64,000 bases of DNA from Paraliobacillus sp. PM-2 (lineage in GTDB: Bacteria; Bacillota; Bacilli; Bacillales; Amphibacillaceae). Positions 52,110-60,524 of the stretch are shown here, piece after piece. The position numbers were made by a program, and so were the translations under genes. Under the pieces are notes generated by a model. That model was not told where the DNA came from. It worked only from the letters and a program-made list of their open reading frames with translations, and ran no database searches. The stretch lies in NCBI RefSeq assembly GCF_001368815.1, contig NZ_CTEI01000001.1, forward strand, positions 558,001-622,000, in the 5' to 3' direction. Within the stretch, counting starts at the first letter, position 1, and each line of letters starts with the position of its first letter.

Positions 52110-53006
52110 TTGGCTAAAAAAATTATGCTAACTGCTGCAGTAACAGGTGCAGGTGATACAACGAATAAAAGTTCACATGTCCCTGTTACCCCTAAAGAGA
52201 TAGCAGAGGCAGCAATTGAATCAGCTAAGGCTGGTGCGACTGTTGCACATATTCATGCACGTGATCCAAAAACAGGAGGTATTAGTCATGATGTAAATCA
52301 TTATCGTGAAATCGTAGATCGTATTCGTGATGCGGAAACTGACGTTATCATTAATATTACATCTGGCGGTGGCGGCGATTTTATTCCTAGCTTACAAACA
52401 CCAGCAGCTGGAGGAGCAGGAACAGATATACAAACACCTGCTGAGCGACATGAACCAGTAGGTGAATTACTGCCAGAAATGTGTACGCTAGATTGTGGAT
52501 CTGTCAATTTTGGAAATATGCTTTACATGAGTCCTACGGATTGGTTACGTGAACAAGCAAAACTTGTTCAACAGGCTGGTGTGAAACCCGAATTGGAATG
52601 TTTTGATACAGGACATTTACGTTTTGCAAAACAGTTAATCAATGAAGGATTGATTGATGGTGATCCGATGTTTCAATTTTGCCTGGGTATTCCTTGGGGA
52701 GCAGAGGCAGATACAGAAACAATGCTCTATCTGAAAAATCGAATTCCTGAGAATGCGCATTGGTCTGCATTTGGTATCGGACGTATGCAACTACCAATCC
52801 TTTCGCAAGCAGCATTACTTGGTGGAAATGTCCGAGTAGGTTTAGAAGATAACCTTTACTTAAGTAAAGGAGTGCTTGCAAGAAATGATCAACTAGTAGA
52901 TAAAGCTATGAATCTATTAGATCAAAATGGAATAGAAGTACTTTCTCCAGCTGAAGCAAGAGAGCAATATGGCTTGAGAAACCCGAATGTAGGAGGAATA
53001 AAATGA
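52110..53006 (+). CDS. Beta-keto acid cleavage enzyme (BKACE, DUF849), probable dehydrocarnitine cleavage
   Basis: 298 residues of the BKACE family, Zn2+ enzymes that condense a beta-keto acid with acetyl-CoA to give acetoacetate and a new CoA ester. AHIHARDPKTGG carries the zinc-binding His pair and NITSGGGGDF follows in the usual place. With carnitine dehydrogenase and a thioesterase next to it, the natural substrate is 3-dehydrocarnitine, giving betainyl-CoA. The start is TTG at 52110 behind GAAGAGGAG. It overlaps the dehydrogenase gene by 4 bp. Confidence 0.9.
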   Translation: MAKKIMLTAAVTGAGDTTNKSSHVPVTPKEIAEAAIESAKAGATVAHIHARDPKTGGISHDVNHYREIVDRIRDAETDVIINITSGGGGDFIPSLQTPAAGGAGTDIQTPAERHEPVGELLPEMCTLDCGSVNFGNMLYMSPTDWLREQAKLVQQAGVKPELECFDTGHLRFAKQLINEGLIDGDPMFQFCLGIPWGAEADTETMLYLKNRIPENAHWSAFGIGRMQLPILSQAALLGGNVRVGLEDNLYLSKGVLARNDQLVDKAMNLLDQNGIEVLSPAEAREQYGLRNPNVGGIK

Positions 53007-53947
53007 CAACAATAAATAAAGTTGCAGTAATTGGGACAGGAGTAATTGGGAATGGCTGGATTGCCCGTTTCCTTTCTCAAGGACATGAAGTAATTGCATA
53101 TGATCCAGCACCAGGCGCAGAGGAGCGTACGATAAAAGTATTAGAAAATGTTTGGTCAAGCTTAGAAAAAGTAGGAATGGCTGATCATGCTTCAAAAGAT
53201 AAACTAACATTTGTAAATACAATGGAAGAGGCAGTTGCTGAAGCTGATTTCATACAAGAGAATGTTCCTGAGCGAGAACAATTAAAAAAAGATGTTTTAT
53301 TAACGATAGATAAACACGCAAAAGCAGATGCAATTATCGGCTCTAGCACCTCTGGCATTATGCCATCTACACTACAAGCTGGGCTTACACACCCTGAACG
53401 ACTATTAGTAGCCCATCCTTTTAATCCTGTCTATATCTTACCTTTAGTTGAACTAGTAGGTGGCAAAGAAACAAGTGATTCAAAAATGGAAGAAGCAAGA
53501 CAATTTTTTGTTTCCCTTCAAATGAAACCACTGATCATCCAAAAGGAAATTGAAGGGCATGTTGCAGATCGATTAATGGAAGCATTATGGCGAGAAGCGC
53601 TTCATTTAGTAAATGACGGTATTGCTACTACCGAAGAAGTGGATGCGGCTATTATTTATGGAGCAGGACTTCGTTGGGCACAAATGGGGCCATTTTTAAC
53701 GTTCCATTTAGCTGGTGGCGATGCAGGGATGCGTCATATGTTAGAACAGTTTGGTCCTGCTTTACAATTACCATGGACAAAATTAAAAGCACCCGAATTA
53801 ACGGATGAATTAAAAGAGAAAGTCATTAACGGCTGTGAAAATCATGCTGGTCAGGCATCTGTTTCAGAATTAGAACAAAAACGTAATGAATTTTTAGTGA
53901 AATTACTTGATTTAGTAGAGGATTATTGGCCAGCATCAAAAATTTAA
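53003..53947 (+). CDS. lcdH: L-carnitine 3-dehydrogenase
   Basis: 314 residues of the 3-hydroxyacyl-CoA dehydrogenase fold: NAD-binding VAVIGTGVIGNGWIARF, DFIQENVPERE, SSTSGIMPS and AHPFNPVYILPLVELVGG. It oxidises L-carnitine to 3-dehydrocarnitine. In some proteobacteria a thioesterase is fused at its C-terminus; here that is a separate gene 26 bp downstream. Operon position and overlap with the BKACE gene make carnitine the probable substrate. Confidence 0.9.
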   Translation: MTTINKVAVIGTGVIGNGWIARFLSQGHEVIAYDPAPGAEERTIKVLENVWSSLEKVGMADHASKDKLTFVNTMEEAVAEADFIQENVPEREQLKKDVLLTIDKHAKADAIIGSSTSGIMPSTLQAGLTHPERLLVAHPFNPVYILPLVELVGGKETSDSKMEEARQFFVSLQMKPLIIQKEIEGHVADRLMEALWREALHLVNDGIATTEEVDAAIIYGAGLRWAQMGPFLTFHLAGGDAGMRHMLEQFGPALQLPWTKLKAPELTDELKEKVINGCENHAGQASVSELEQKRNEFLVKLLDLVEDYWPASKI

Positions 53948-53973
53948 ATAATCAAAACATAAGAGGTGAAAAC

Positions 53974-54450
53974 ATGCCATCAGATACTTTTCAATACAAT
54001 GATGTCGTACAGCATGAATGGGTTGACTATAATGGTCATATGAATGATGCTGCCTATGCAAAAGTTTTTAGTTTGGCAGTTGACGCTTTTATCGAACATA
54101 TTGGCTTAGATGAACAAACACGAGATACACTTGGTTATTCTATCTTTACGTTAGAAACACATATATGTTACTTGCGTGAAGTATTAGAAAATCAACCAAT
54201 TCAAGTTAGGCTACAATTATTAGATTGTGATAAAAAAAGACTACATGTGTTTTTTGAAATGCAAACAGAAATAGATGGAGCGTCTGTAGTTGTAGCTACT
54301 AGTGAGCAGATGTTAATGGGAATGAACATGGAGGAAGGAAGACCTTCAGCTTTTCCAGAACGTGTTGAACAAAACATTAGCGCAATATGGAATGTCCATA
54401 AACATTTGAAATCCCCTAAAAAAGCTGGAAGACAAATTGGGATCAATTGA
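53974..54450 (+). CDS. Hot-dog thioesterase, probable betainyl-CoA thioesterase
   Basis: 158 residues of the 4-hydroxybenzoyl-CoA-thioesterase-type fold: VQHEWVDYNGHMNDAAYAKVF carries the conserved Asp and N-G-H-M segment. It should release glycine betaine and CoA from betainyl-CoA, closing the pathway. ATG at 53974 with AAGAGGTG is preferred; an earlier in-frame start at 53926 overlaps lcdH and lacks a ribosome site. Confidence 0.88.
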   Translation: MPSDTFQYNDVVQHEWVDYNGHMNDAAYAKVFSLAVDAFIEHIGLDEQTRDTLGYSIFTLETHICYLREVLENQPIQVRLQLLDCDKKRLHVFFEMQTEIDGASVVVATSEQMLMGMNMEEGRPSAFPERVEQNISAIWNVHKHLKSPKKAGRQIGIN

Positions 54451-54478
54451 TGTCAGATAAAAATAGAGGAGTATGTTT

Positions 54479-55681
54479 ATGAAAAAAATAGAAGTAAATA
54501 AATTAACAAAAGTGTTCGGTTCTCATCCTAAACAAGGATTGAAACTATTAAATGATGGAAAGCAGAAAGATGAGATTTTAGCTGATACTGGAATGACTGT
54601 AGGGGTTAATCAAGCATCATTTTCAGTTGAGCCTGGTGAGATTTTTGTAATTATGGGTCTTTCAGGAAGCGGTAAATCCACATTGATTCGACTAGTCAAT
54701 CGCTTAATTGAATCAACAGATGGGGAAGTACTGATTGATGGTGAAGATATCACAAAAATGGACAAGCAAAATCTCATTGAAACAAGACGTAAAAAATTAG
54801 GAATGGTTTTTCAAAAGTTTGGATTATTACCACACCGTAATGTCCTTCAAAATGTTGCTTATGGTTTAGAATTACAAAATGTATCCAAACAAGAGCGGGA
54901 AGAAAGAGCAGAACAAACACTAAAAGATGTTGGTTTGCAAGGCTATGAAGAAAGTATGCCAAGTCAATTAAGTGGCGGGATGCAACAACGTGTTGGGTTA
55001 GCAAGAGCACTAACAAATGATCCTGATATTCTTTTGATGGATGAAGCATTTAGTGCACTAGATCCGATTATTCGTACAGAGATGCAAGATGAACTCTTAA
55101 AATTACAACATAGACTTAATAAAACTGTATTATTTATTACACATGATTTAGATGAAGCTTTAAAACTTGGTGATCGTATCGCCATTATGAAAGATGGACG
55201 AATTGTACAAATTGGTACTGCGGAACAAATTTTAGAAAATCCAGCAAATGATTATGTTTCTCAGTTTGTCAAAGATGTCGATCGCTCGAAAATCTTAGAA
55301 GCCTCTCATGTGATGAAAAAACCAAAAGTACTAACAACGGACAAAGATGGTCCGAATATGGCAATCCGGAAGATGGAGGAAGTTGGTGCGTCTAGTATTT
55401 TTGTTGTAGACCGAGATGATAAATTCCAAGGTTTATTAACAATTGATGACGCGATTCGTTCTCATAATGAGCATATTCCACTAACAGAGATGTTGCGCGA
55501 GGATGTTTATACGACAGCACCGGATACACCGCTAGATGATTTAATAGGTATCGCGGCAGATGCAAAATATCCAATAGCAGTTGTGGAAAATGGTGTATTA
55601 TGTGGAATCATTTCTAGGGTGTCGATTCTATCAGGATTAGTATTAGGTAAAGAAAAAGAGAATGAGGAGGCAACATCATGA
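54479..55681 (+). CDS. Glycine betaine/carnitine ABC importer, ATP-binding subunit (OpuAA/ProV type)
   Basis: 400 residues: Walker [12 protein letters not shown], signature [17 protein letters not shown], Walker [15 protein letters not shown], then two C-terminal CBS domains (from about 275) that in ProV/OpuAA homologues sense ionic strength. ATG at 54479 is spaced correctly from GAGGAG; ATG 54473 is too close. It overlaps the permease gene by 4 bp. Import of carnitine or betaine is inferred from the operon. Confidence 0.92.
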   Translation: MKKIEVNKLTKVFGSHPKQGLKLLNDGKQKDEILADTGMTVGVNQASFSVEPGEIFVIMGLSGSGKSTLIRLVNRLIESTDGEVLIDGEDITKMDKQNLIETRRKKLGMVFQKFGLLPHRNVLQNVAYGLELQNVSKQEREERAEQTLKDVGLQGYEESMPSQLSGGMQQRVGLARALTNDPDILLMDEAFSALDPIIRTEMQDELLKLQHRLNKTVLFITHDLDEALKLGDRIAIMKDGRIVQIGTAEQILENPANDYVSQFVKDVDRSKILEASHVMKKPKVLTTDKDGPNMAIRKMEEVGASSIFVVDRDDKFQGLLTIDDAIRSHNEHIPLTEMLREDVYTTAPDTPLDDLIGIAADAKYPIAVVENGVLCGIISRVSILSGLVLGKEKENEEATS

Positions 55682-56508
55682 ATTACTTTCAATTACCATT
55701 AGAACAATGGACAAACACATTTGTAGATGGTTGGCTAATTCCAGTAACTAGTGGTTTATTTGATCAAATAAGTGAGTGGATTGCTGCCTTTATTGATGGT
55801 GTTACGAATTTATTAATTATGACGCCACCTGAGATTATTGCGATTCTTTTAGTTCTTCTAGCATGGAAAACAGCAGGGAAAGGTGTTGCACTATTCACAT
55901 TGATTGGGTGTTTCTATTTAGGTTCTGTTGCTTTATGGCCTGAATCGATGCAAACGTTAGCCATTGTCCTAGTTTCAACAATGATCTCTGTCATATTTGG
56001 TGTGCCAATCGGTATACTAAGCGCGATGAACAGCGTTGTAGATAAGATTGTTAAGCCAATATTAGACTTTATGCAGACCTTACCAATATTCGTGTACTTG
56101 ATTCCTGCCATTTTATTATTTGGGCTTGGAGGAGTACCGGCAGTTATTGCCACATTCGTATTCGCAGCACCTCCTGCTGTAAGAATGACCAATTTAGGAA
56201 TCAAACAAGTACCTGAGGAAGTCGTTGAAGCGTCAAGAGCATTCGGATCAACTCCAAAACAATTACTATTTAAAGTGCAGTTGCCATTAGCTATTCCTAC
56301 GATTATGGCTGGTATCAACCAAACCATTATGTTAGCTCTATCCATGGCTGTTGTGGCTTCAATGATTGGTGCACCAGGTTTAGGTGACACGGTATTAACA
56401 GGTATCTCAACCGTAAACGTAGGACTTGGATTAACCGGTGGATTAGGTATTGTAGTTATTGCAATTATTTTAGACCGTATCACACAAGGACTAGGTAAAA
56501 AATTATAA
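55678..56508 (+). CDS. Glycine betaine/carnitine ABC importer, permease (OpuAB/ProW type)
   Basis: 276 residues, about six membrane helices, with the EAA-type loop [25 protein letters not shown] contacting the ATPase. [18 protein letters not shown] and [20 protein letters not shown] are typical of ProW. Start overlaps the ATPase gene; 14 bp to the binding-protein gene. Confidence 0.93.
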   Translation: MNYFQLPLEQWTNTFVDGWLIPVTSGLFDQISEWIAAFIDGVTNLLIMTPPEIIAILLVLLAWKTAGKGVALFTLIGCFYLGSVALWPESMQTLAIVLVSTMISVIFGVPIGILSAMNSVVDKIVKPILDFMQTLPIFVYLIPAILLFGLGGVPAVIATFVFAAPPAVRMTNLGIKQVPEEVVEASRAFGSTPKQLLFKVQLPLAIPTIMAGINQTIMLALSMAVVASMIGAPGLGDTVLTGISTVNVGLGLTGGLGIVVIAIILDRITQGLGKKL

Positions 56509-56522
56509 AAGGAGCGATAACA

Positions 56523-57401
56523 ATGAAAAAATTAATTTTCGGATTTGTGACACTTACATTTTTATTTATTTTTGCAGGATGTAATTCAAATGGAGATGCA
56601 GCGGATGATGGATCAGGAAATGAAGAGGCAAGTCAGACAATTACCTTTGGTGTAACGCCATGGACAAGTACTGTACCGCCAACCGCTATTGCTAAAATTT
56701 TATTAGAAGATATGGGATATACAGTTGAAGAAACAAGTGCAGATGCAGGTAGTGTATATGTTGGTTTATCCCGTGGAGATATTGATGTATTTATGGACGC
56801 TTGGCTTCCGGCGCATAATACGTATTTAGAGAAATATGCAGATTCTATTGAAAATACTGCTACCAGTTATGGCCCTGCTGATGCAGGTTTAGTTGTACCA
56901 ACGTATATGGAAGATATTAATAGTGTCTCTGACTTGGTTGGTAGAGAAGGTGAATTTAACAATAAATTGTATTCCATTGAAAAAGGTGCGAGTGTAACAG
57001 GTTACATTAATGATGTCATTGATCAATATGGTTTGGATATGAATCAAGTAAATTCATCAGAGGGTGGTATGTTAGCACAAGCGATGAAATCAATGGAACA
57101 AGAGGAACCTGTGCTGTTTTATGGTTGGAGACCACATACGATGTTTAATAAATTAGATATCAAAGTCTTAGAAGAAGAAAAAGATATCTTCGGAACAGCA
57201 TCTGTGCATGTAATTACCAATAATGAATTAAAAGAGACAGCACCAGACGCATATGAATTTCTAAGTAATTGGAGTATACCAATTGATGATGTCGAAGCGA
57301 TGATTGGTAAAATTGAAGACGAAGGACAAGAGCCAAGTGCTGTTGCACAAGAGTGGATTGACAACAATCAAGAAAAAGTAGATGCAATGTTAGCAGAATA
57401 A
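56523..57401 (+). CDS. Glycine betaine/carnitine-binding lipoprotein (OpuAC type)
   Basis: 292 residues. The lipobox FAGC puts the lipidated Cys near residue 20. The OpuAC-type body has FGVTPWTSTVPPTAIAKILLE, GLSRGDIDVFMDAWLPAHN and GPADAGLVVP; aromatic residues of such segments form the cage for quaternary ammonium groups. It delivers ligand to the permease encoded just upstream. AAAGGAGCG precedes ATG. Confidence 0.92.
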   Translation: MKKLIFGFVTLTFLFIFAGCNSNGDAADDGSGNEEASQTITFGVTPWTSTVPPTAIAKILLEDMGYTVEETSADAGSVYVGLSRGDIDVFMDAWLPAHNTYLEKYADSIENTATSYGPADAGLVVPTYMEDINSVSDLVGREGEFNNKLYSIEKGASVTGYINDVIDQYGLDMNQVNSSEGGMLAQAMKSMEQEEPVLFYGWRPHTMFNKLDIKVLEEEKDIFGTASVHVITNNELKETAPDAYEFLSNWSIPIDDVEAMIGKIEDEGQEPSAVAQEWIDNNQEKVDAMLAE

Positions 57402-57406
57402 TGAAG

Positions 57407-57451
57407 AGCAAATATGCTGTGCTGAAGGGAAGCTTCTGTACAGCATTTGCT
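57407..57451 (+). terminator. Intercistronic hairpin after the binding-protein gene
   Basis: AGCAAATATGCTGT and ACAGCATTTGCT pair with a two-base bulge; the tail TTTAA is weak. It probably lowers, rather than stops, read-through into the hydrolase gene. Confidence 0.6.
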
Positions 57452-57482
57452 TTAACCATAAATAAGGGAGAGTGGCTTTTAC

Positions 57483-59201
57483 ATGAATCAAACAAATCAA
57501 GTGATTGTCGATCGAGAAGTAGCATGTGAGTTAAGAGATGGGGTTAACTTATTTGCTAATATTTATCGCCCAAATGATGATGGACAATACCCCGTATTAT
57601 TATGTCGCTTACCATACAATAAGAATCTTCCGGATTTTTCGCACCGTTATGTAGATCCAATTCGATTGGCAATGCATGGGTATATTGTTATCATTCAGGA
57701 CGTACGTGGACGTTTCGCTTCAGAAGGGGAATTTTATCCTTTTGCTCAAGAAGTAGAAGATGGCTATGATAGTGTGGAATGGGCCGCATCACTACCTTAT
57801 GCTAATGGGAAAGTTGGTATGTTTGGACTTTCTTATTATGGTTTTACGCAATTGTATGCCACGCTTGAACAACCAACAGCATTGAAGGCTATTTTTCCTG
57901 CAATGACAGGGAATGTGCATGGAGATGCTTTTAACCGTAATGGTGTTTTTCAATTTGCAGCTGCAGAAACATGGATATTAGATTCTGTGGCACCTGATTA
58001 CTTGAGAAGAAAACAAGGCAAGGAATATGAAGAAACGATAAAAGAGATTATGTACGATTTGGATCACATGGATCAATGGCATGATTATAAGCCAATTAAA
58101 GAGTGGCCACCAGTGATGAAACACCCCGAACTACATGAGTTATTTGATGGATACATTCATAACAAATTACTGAATAAAGTAAAAGAAAAAAACTATAACT
58201 ATGATCAAGCACTGGATTTACCAGCCTACCATTTAGCTGGTTGGTATGATAACTTTTTAGGACAAACAATTAAAAATTATGAACAATTAAGCAAGTACAA
58301 TGCCAATCAAAAGTTAATTATTGGACCTTGGACACATGGTATGTTCCACTCGGATATCGGAGAGCGAGCATTTGGAATCAATAGTTCAGGTTATGCCATT
58401 GATGGAAAAGAAGATATCACGTCTTTACATCTGAAATGGTTCAATTATTGGTTAAAAGATGAACAGGAACAAATATTAGAAACAGATGATCCTGTTTATA
58501 TTTTTACGATGGGGATAAACAAATGGCAATCAGTCAAAAGTTGGCCATTACCGAATACCATTTACACGAAATACTATTTGCATAGTAATGGGGAAGCGCA
58601 ACAAAATCGTGGCACATTATCAACTGTTCCATCAACCGATGAGCCAGTAGATGGTTATGTATTTGATCCACATGATCCTGTTCCAACAACTGGTGGAGGC
58701 GTATTGTTCTATAATGGTCGAAATGCAGGACCTCGTGATCAATCGATTATCGAAACAAGAGAGGATGTATTAGTTTATACGTCTGAGGTTTTGGAGGAAA
58801 CGGTTGAAGTAACAGGTTGGATTAAAGCAAATATTTGGGCGAAAACAGATGCACCAGATACTGATTTTACGGTGAAATTAGTTGACGTAACTCCTGAAGG
58901 AAAGGCTTATAATTTGGCGGATGGCATTGTTCGTGCAAAATGGCGAAATGGAACAGAGGAAGCGCAACCTTTAGCTGGTGAAATTGTGGAATATGAGATT
59001 GATCTTTGGGCAACAAGTAATGTCTTTTTACCAGGCCACTCAATTCGTATCGAAATTTCATCAAGTAATTATCCATGGTACGATGTGAATCCGAATACCG
59101 GTAAAACAACGATGGACACAAAGGAAATGGTTAAAACAAATCAAACCATTTATCATGACCAAGATCATCCATCATCCATCACCTTACCAATCATAAAATA
59201 A
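57483..59201 (+). CDS. CocE/NonD family alpha/beta hydrolase
   Basis: 572 residues of the X-Pro dipeptidyl-peptidase/cocaine-esterase family: an alpha/beta hydrolase core, a helical cap and a C-terminal jelly-roll. The nucleophile elbow is MFGLSYYGFTQ, the acid lies in LAGWYDNFLGQT and the His in IGPWTHGMF; PVLLCRLPYNK and IIQDVRGRFASEGEF are also typical. It hydrolyses esters or acyl-peptide bonds. Placed last in the carnitine operon it could release carnitine from acylcarnitines (inference). The gene has AAGGGAGAG before ATG. A REP starts 1 bp after the stop. Confidence 0.88.
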   Translation: MNQTNQVIVDREVACELRDGVNLFANIYRPNDDGQYPVLLCRLPYNKNLPDFSHRYVDPIRLAMHGYIVIIQDVRGRFASEGEFYPFAQEVEDGYDSVEWAASLPYANGKVGMFGLSYYGFTQLYATLEQPTALKAIFPAMTGNVHGDAFNRNGVFQFAAAETWILDSVAPDYLRRKQGKEYEETIKEIMYDLDHMDQWHDYKPIKEWPPVMKHPELHELFDGYIHNKLLNKVKEKNYNYDQALDLPAYHLAGWYDNFLGQTIKNYEQLSKYNANQKLIIGPWTHGMFHSDIGERAFGINSSGYAIDGKEDITSLHLKWFNYWLKDEQEQILETDDPVYIFTMGINKWQSVKSWPLPNTIYTKYYLHSNGEAQQNRGTLSTVPSTDEPVDGYVFDPHDPVPTTGGGVLFYNGRNAGPRDQSIIETREDVLVYTSEVLEETVEVTGWIKANIWAKTDAPDTDFTVKLVDVTPEGKAYNLADGIVRAKWRNGTEEAQPLAGEIVEYEIDLWATSNVFLPGHSIRIEISSSNYPWYDVNPNTGKTTMDTKEMVKTNQTIYHDQDHPSSITLPIIK

Positions 59202-59202
59202 T

Positions 59203-59229
59203 GGGACATGGGGTCTGACCCCATGTCCC
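59203..59229. repeat. REP palindrome
   Basis: GGGACATGGGGTC, T, GACCCCATGTCCC: a perfect member, 1 bp after the hydrolase stop. Confidence 0.92.
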
Positions 59230-59232
59230 GAA

Positions 59233-59340
59233 CTATTTTGCTTCAAAATAATAAATGTGTGGAAGTTTCCATGTGATCCAGTATTCGTGTGTAAGGGATG
59301 TGCCAATAAATAAAAGTAGCTGCCAATCCATATATTTCAA
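59233..59340 (-). CDS. Possible 35-residue small protein or gene remnant
   Basis: On the minus strand a TTG codon at 59340 follows a very good ribosome site (AAGGAGGGATTTCA) and opens 35 codons ending at TAG; the peptide includes YMDWQLLLFIGTS and THEYWITWKLP. A REP lies 3 bp after its stop. It may be a genuine small protein or the start of a gene cut by the repeat. Not recognised; low confidence. The remaining part of the 59230-59539 gap shows nothing else. Confidence 0.35.
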   Translation of the reverse strand: MKYMDWQLLLFIGTSLTHEYWITWKLPHIYYFEAK

Positions 59341-59539
59341 TGAAATCCCTCCTTATTCGTATTGTTATAATCTATTTCTATATAACTTGTCTAAGTACAT
59401 ACATGTTTTGAAAATAAATAGTAAAGACTAATGCATGTATTTAGTCGATAGAAAATAGGGGGAATACAATAGTCAATACCGTAACTTCATACCTATTTTG
59501 TCTTAAATGTTTTTAAATGTAAGTTAAGGTGGTCCAACG

Positions 59540-60304
59540 ATGGAAAAATATGCATTATCACAAGTGGTGAAATTAGCTCATAAGAAAGAGCAAATTTATT
59601 TTCATAGCCCATTACGTTATGTTGCTCGTGCTATATTAGCAAGTATGTTTATTGGTCTTGGTGTAGTTGTTGCGTTTAAAACGGGTGGTTATTTTTATGA
59701 AGTGAACTCTCCTTTCACTAACCCACTTGCAGCCTTGACCTTTGGTGCTGCAATTATCTTAATTGCTTACGGTGGAGGTGACTTGTTTACGGGTAACACA
59801 TTTTATTACACCGTAGCTGCATTACAAAATGAAATGAGATGGATCGATGTAATTAAGCTCTGGATGACAACATATGCTGGAAATTTTATTGGTGCAATTC
59901 TTTTTGCTGTTCTTCTGTATTTCACAGGGCTTTTTAGTGACGTAACAGGTAATGAGTATTTATTCAGTGTAGCCGAGAAAAAAACACATTTAACCATTTT
60001 AGAATTATTTACGAGAGCCATTGTGTGTAATTGGTTAGTTAGTTTAGCTTTTTTTATTCCGATGATGTTGAAAGGTGATGGGGTGAAAATGTTTACCATG
60101 ATCCTATTGGTATTCACTTTTTTTATTTCTGGATATGAGCATAGCATTGCAAATATGGTTATTTTTTCAGTTACTCTTGTGCTAGATCATCCTGAAACGA
60201 TTACATTAACAGGTGTCATTCGTAATCTATTAGTAGTTACGATCGGTAATATGGTTGGTGGTAACTTCTTCATGGGATGGATGTACAACTTTGCAAATAG
60301 GTGA
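59540..60304 (+). CDS. Formate/nitrite transporter family channel
   Basis: 254 residues, six membrane helices, FNT family. GGGDLFTGNTFY is the first re-entrant motif and SGYEHSIANMVIF carries the central-pore His. Such pentameric channels pass formate, nitrite or hydrosulfide; sequence alone does not tell which. ATG follows AAGGTGG. Stand-alone gene; a REP starts 2 bp after the stop. Confidence 0.92.
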   Translation: MEKYALSQVVKLAHKKEQIYFHSPLRYVARAILASMFIGLGVVVAFKTGGYFYEVNSPFTNPLAALTFGAAIILIAYGGGDLFTGNTFYYTVAALQNEMRWIDVIKLWMTTYAGNFIGAILFAVLLYFTGLFSDVTGNEYLFSVAEKKTHLTILELFTRAIVCNWLVSLAFFIPMMLKGDGVKMFTMILLVFTFFISGYEHSIANMVIFSVTLVLDHPETITLTGVIRNLLVVTIGNMVGGNFFMGWMYNFANR

Positions 60305-60306
60305 AC

Positions 60307-60420
60307 GGGACACGGGGTCAGACCCTCTGTCCTTTTTTTTATGTATAGAACTGTAATAAAAGCTCATAATAAGTTTATTGCAATAGAGAAAGTGGGACAG
60401 AGGGTCTGACCCCGCGTCCC
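60307..60420. repeat. Two REP palindromes
   Basis: 60307-60332 (GGGACACGGGGTCAGA then CCCTCTGTCC, last base lost before a T-run) and 60394-60420 (GGGACAGAGGGTCTGA then CCCCGCGTCCC), 61 bp apart. Confidence 0.88.
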
Positions 60421-60451
60421 GTTTTTGGTAAAAAAAAGAAGTAAATTTTTG

Positions 60452-60480
60452 TTGAAAAAAACTATTTTCAATTGTATAAT
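60452..60480 (+). promoter_or_regulatory. Sigma-A promoter of the EIIBC-nanE operon
   Basis: TTGAAA at 60452-60457, exactly 17 bp, TATAAT at 60475-60480, 45 bp before the start codon. Confidence 0.82.
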
Positions 60481-60485
60481 GTTTT

Positions 60486-60499
60486 TGAAAACGATTTAC
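60486..60499 (+). promoter_or_regulatory. Candidate cre site downstream of the promoter
   Basis: TGAAAACGATTTAC matches cre in about 12 of 14 positions and lies at the expected start of transcription, so CcpA could act as a block. Confidence 0.45.
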
Positions 60500-60524
60500 A
60501 AAAAATTAAAAGAGGTGAATAACA

